From DASUSF01 sp036375275 (GTDB lineage Bacteria; Pseudomonadota; Alphaproteobacteria; Geminicoccales; Geminicoccaceae), in contig DASUSF010000014.1 in assembly GCA_036375275.1 (NCBI GenBank), forward strand, positions 1-8,891: DNA of 8,891 nt, written 5' to 3'. The position numbers and the translations under genes are program-made. Position 1 is the stretch's first letter, and the number at the start of each line of letters is the position of its first letter. Shown here piece by piece: positions 7,263 through 8,891 of the stretch. Under the pieces are notes generated by a model. It saw only the letters and a program-made list of their open reading frames with translations. It made no database searches and had not been told where the DNA came from.

Positions 7263-8615
7263 ATGAAGGATGATCCAGGCGCCGATCGAGGGCGGGTCGA
7301 CCGGCGGACCGCGCTCAGGCTGGCGGGCGGCGGCGCGGCCTTCCTCGGCGCGCCGGCGATCCTCCGGGCCCAGGCGCCATTCGAGATCACGTTCTCGTTC
7401 GGCCCGGACGATTCCGGCAGCCTCCGGAACCTCATCGACGCCTTCAACCGCGCCCATGAGGGGCGGATCAGGGTCAGCTGGCGGGAGATGGCGCGCTCGA
7501 CCGACGACTACTTCCGCCAGCTGGTCTCGGACTTCGAGGTCGACTCGAGCGAGATCGACGTGATCGGCGCCGACGTGATCTGGACCGCCGAGCTCGTCGC
7601 CCGCGGCTGGGTCCGGGACCTCACGGACCGGGTCACCGACGCCTTCGACCCGCGCGCCTTCCTGCCCGCCGCGATCAACTCGGTCTACTGGCAGAACCGG
7701 ATCTGGGCGGTGCCCTGGTTCACCGCGGCCGGCATGCTCTACTACCGGAAGGACCTGGTCGAGCAGGCCGGCTTCGCAGCGCCCCCGGCGACCCTGGACG
7801 AGCTCACGGCGATGGCGCGCAAGGTCATGGACGAGAGCGGGACGCGCCACGGCTACGTCTTCCAGGGAGCGGAGTACGAGGGCGGGGTCACCAACGCCCT
7901 CGAGTTCATCTGGAACGCCGGCGGACGCGTGCTCACCAGCAACATTTCGGTCGCAGCCACCCGCGGCATGGGGATGCTCGACCCGAACGTGGTCGTGGTC
8001 GACAGCGCCGACTCCGCGCGCGGCCTGGATGCCGCGCGGAAGCTGGTGGCCGACGGCATCGCTCCCGAAGAGGTGGTGGACTTCACCGAGGAGGAGTGCT
8101 TTCGGGCGTTCCTGGCGGGCGACGCCGTGTTCATGCGCAACTGGCCGTTCGTCTACGGTCTGATCGACGAGGCGGAGATCTCGAAGCTCGGCCCGGACCA
8201 GGTGGGGATCGCGCCGCTGCCCGCGATCGGCGAATACGGTCGTTCGTACAGCTGCCTCGGCGGCTGGAACCTGATGATCAGCGAGAACTCGCGCAACCCG
8301 ACGGCGGCCTGGGAGTTCATCAGGTTCGCGGCCGACCCGGACCGGCAGAAGCAGCGGGCGCTCGAGGGCGGGTTCCTGCCGACCGTGCAGGCGCTCTACG
8401 ACGATGCCGAGATCCGCCAGCAGGTGCCGGTCGTCGAGCTTGGCCGGGCCGCCATCGAGAACGCCCGGGTGCGGCCCGTCTCGCCGGTCTACTCCAAGGT
8501 CTCGCCGCGCCTCGCGCGCGCCTTCCAGCGGGTGCTCAAGGGCGAGATCGACGGGGCGGAGGCGGTGGAGACGTTGCAGCGCGAACTGCGCGTCGTGCTT
8601 CGCCGCTATCGCTGA
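7263..8615 (+). CDS. ABC transporter sugar-type substrate-binding protein
   Basis: This 450-residue periplasmic protein is of the family 1 (maltose/trehalose-type, CUT1) binding proteins. GGGAGG (7251-7256) lies 6 nt before the ATG. The N-terminus has a Tat-like signal: DRRTALRLAG with R14-R15, a hydrophobic stretch to about residue 34, and probable cleavage near A36-A38 (LRAQA). Diagnostic segments are GMLYYRKDLVEQAGF followed by PPATLDELTAMA, then FIWNAGG, and near the C-terminus LGGWNLMIS and NPTAAWEFIRFAADP. It would deliver a carbohydrate to a membrane ABC importer. No permease or ATPase gene appears before the convergent neighbour, so partners must be encoded elsewhere or upstream genes have been lost. 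It starts 48 nt after the usp gene, consistent with cotranscription. The exact sugar cannot be told; resemblance to trehalose/maltose binders is from memory. Confidence 0.9.
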   Translation: MKDDPGADRGRVDRRTALRLAGGGAAFLGAPAILRAQAPFEITFSFGPDDSGSLRNLIDAFNRAHEGRIRVSWREMARSTDDYFRQLVSDFEVDSSEIDVIGADVIWTAELVARGWVRDLTDRVTDAFDPRAFLPAAINSVYWQNRIWAVPWFTAAGMLYYRKDLVEQAGFAAPPATLDELTAMARKVMDESGTRHGYVFQGAEYEGGVTNALEFIWNAGGRVLTSNISVAATRGMGMLDPNVVVVDSADSARGLDAARKLVADGIAPEEVVDFTEEECFRAFLAGDAVFMRNWPFVYGLIDEAEISKLGPDQVGIAPLPAIGEYGRSYSCLGGWNLMISENSRNPTAAWEFIRFAADPDRQKQRALEGGFLPTVQALYDDAEIRQQVPVVELGRAAIENARVRPVSPVYSKVSPRLARAFQRVLKGEIDGAEAVETLQRELRVVLRRYR

Positions 8616-8620
8616 TCAGC
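8611..8620. other. Palindrome carrying both convergent stop codons
   Basis: GCTGATCAGC is a perfect 10-bp palindrome. Its central TGATCA holds the TGA of the binding-protein gene (8613-8615) and, on the other strand, the TGA of the convergent gene (8618-8616). There is no intergenic base between the two coding regions, so any terminator must lie inside the opposing gene. Confidence 0.85.
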
Positions 8621-8891
8621 AGGCCGCGTCGTCGCCGAGCAGGGCGCTGCGAAAACGGTCCTTCAGCCAGGCGCCGTCCTTGGGCGGCAGGACGAGGGGA
8701 TGGTCGTCGGCGCCGACCTTGATCGCGTGGAAGGTCGGTCCCGGCGCGCGCCGGATCTCGGCCAGCGCCGCCTCGAGCGCCTCCCCGTCGGTCAGCGTCC
8801 GGCTGATCTCGAAGCGTGCCGCGGCGGCGATGCCGGCGAGGTCGACGCCCGCGGCGGTGTGCGTCGCCTGCATGCCGGTCTCGCCGTAGCG
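8616..8891 (-). CDS. C-terminal part of a thiamine-diphosphate-dependent decarboxylase-like protein (partial)
   Basis: Ninety-one codons plus a TGA stop are visible, and the reading frame continues off the right edge, so the start is outside the window. The fragment begins RYGETGMQATHT, continues VDLAGIAAA, and later has PGPTFHAIKV followed by LPPKDGAWLKDRFRSALLG. This pattern (Gly/Glu-rich turn, 'HT', a helix starting VDLA, and a C-terminal beta strand before LPPxDG) recalls the C-terminal thiamine-diphosphate domain of phosphonopyruvate/sulfopyruvate decarboxylase-like enzymes. The catalytic and cofactor-binding motifs (GDG...N) would lie upstream and are not seen, so substrate and activity cannot be assigned. 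It is convergent with the binding-protein gene and there is no sign that the two share a function. Confidence 0.6.
   Translation of the reverse strand, partial: RYGETGMQATHTAAGVDLAGIAAAARFEISRTLTDGEALEAALAEIRRAPGPTFHAIKVGADDHPLVLPPKDGAWLKDRFRSALLGDDAAC

Overview
The window is strongly GC-rich, and nearly all third codon positions are G or C. Its left half has the order GatB/YqeY protein, DNA primase (dnaG), primary sigma factor (rpoD), then a CAU tRNA. The protein sequences and this order fit a GC-rich alphaproteobacterium, probably near Rhodospirillales/Geminicoccales. That placement is inferred from family resemblance; no rRNA is present to confirm it.

Left half (about 1-4810). A 225-base non-coding lead-in carries a short direct repeat and two dyads. 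It is followed by the plus-strand run yqeY - dnaG - rpoD. This corresponds to the macromolecular-synthesis operon (rpsU-dnaG-rpoD in E. coli), with yqeY in the place of rpsU. Gaps are 48 nt between yqeY and dnaG and 105 nt between dnaG and rpoD. Shine-Dalgarno spacing favours TTG 730 for dnaG and ATG 2671 for rpoD. The last codons of rpoD form a perfect 10-bp stem with a 4-nt loop. After rpoD comes an independent, well-formed promoter driving a 73-nt tRNA with anticodon CAT. Its acceptor C4-G69/C5-G68 pairs suggest tRNA-Ile2, which is lysidine-modified, rather than elongator Met.

Middle gap (4809-5122). I see no gene here. It holds a cluster of four alternating GGTT/AACC half-sites around a weak promoter-like element.

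Right half (about 5111-8891). Three plus-strand genes with good ribosome-binding sites follow at short spacing: a sodium:solute symporter of the SSS family (closest in my memory to vSGLT-type sugar symporters), a single-domain universal stress protein, and a sugar-type ABC substrate-binding protein with a Tat-like signal. They look like a solute-uptake cassette, but no ABC permease or ATPase is in view. The binding protein ends stop-to-stop against a convergent minus-strand gene. Only the C-terminus of that gene is present, and it resembles a thiamine-diphosphate-dependent decarboxylase.

I did not find a defence system, CRISPR array, IS element or other clearly new system. The most interesting signals are small: the rpoD 3' hairpin, the inverted repeat built into the tRNA promoter, the half-site array ahead of the symporter, and the symporter-Usp-orphan binding protein grouping.
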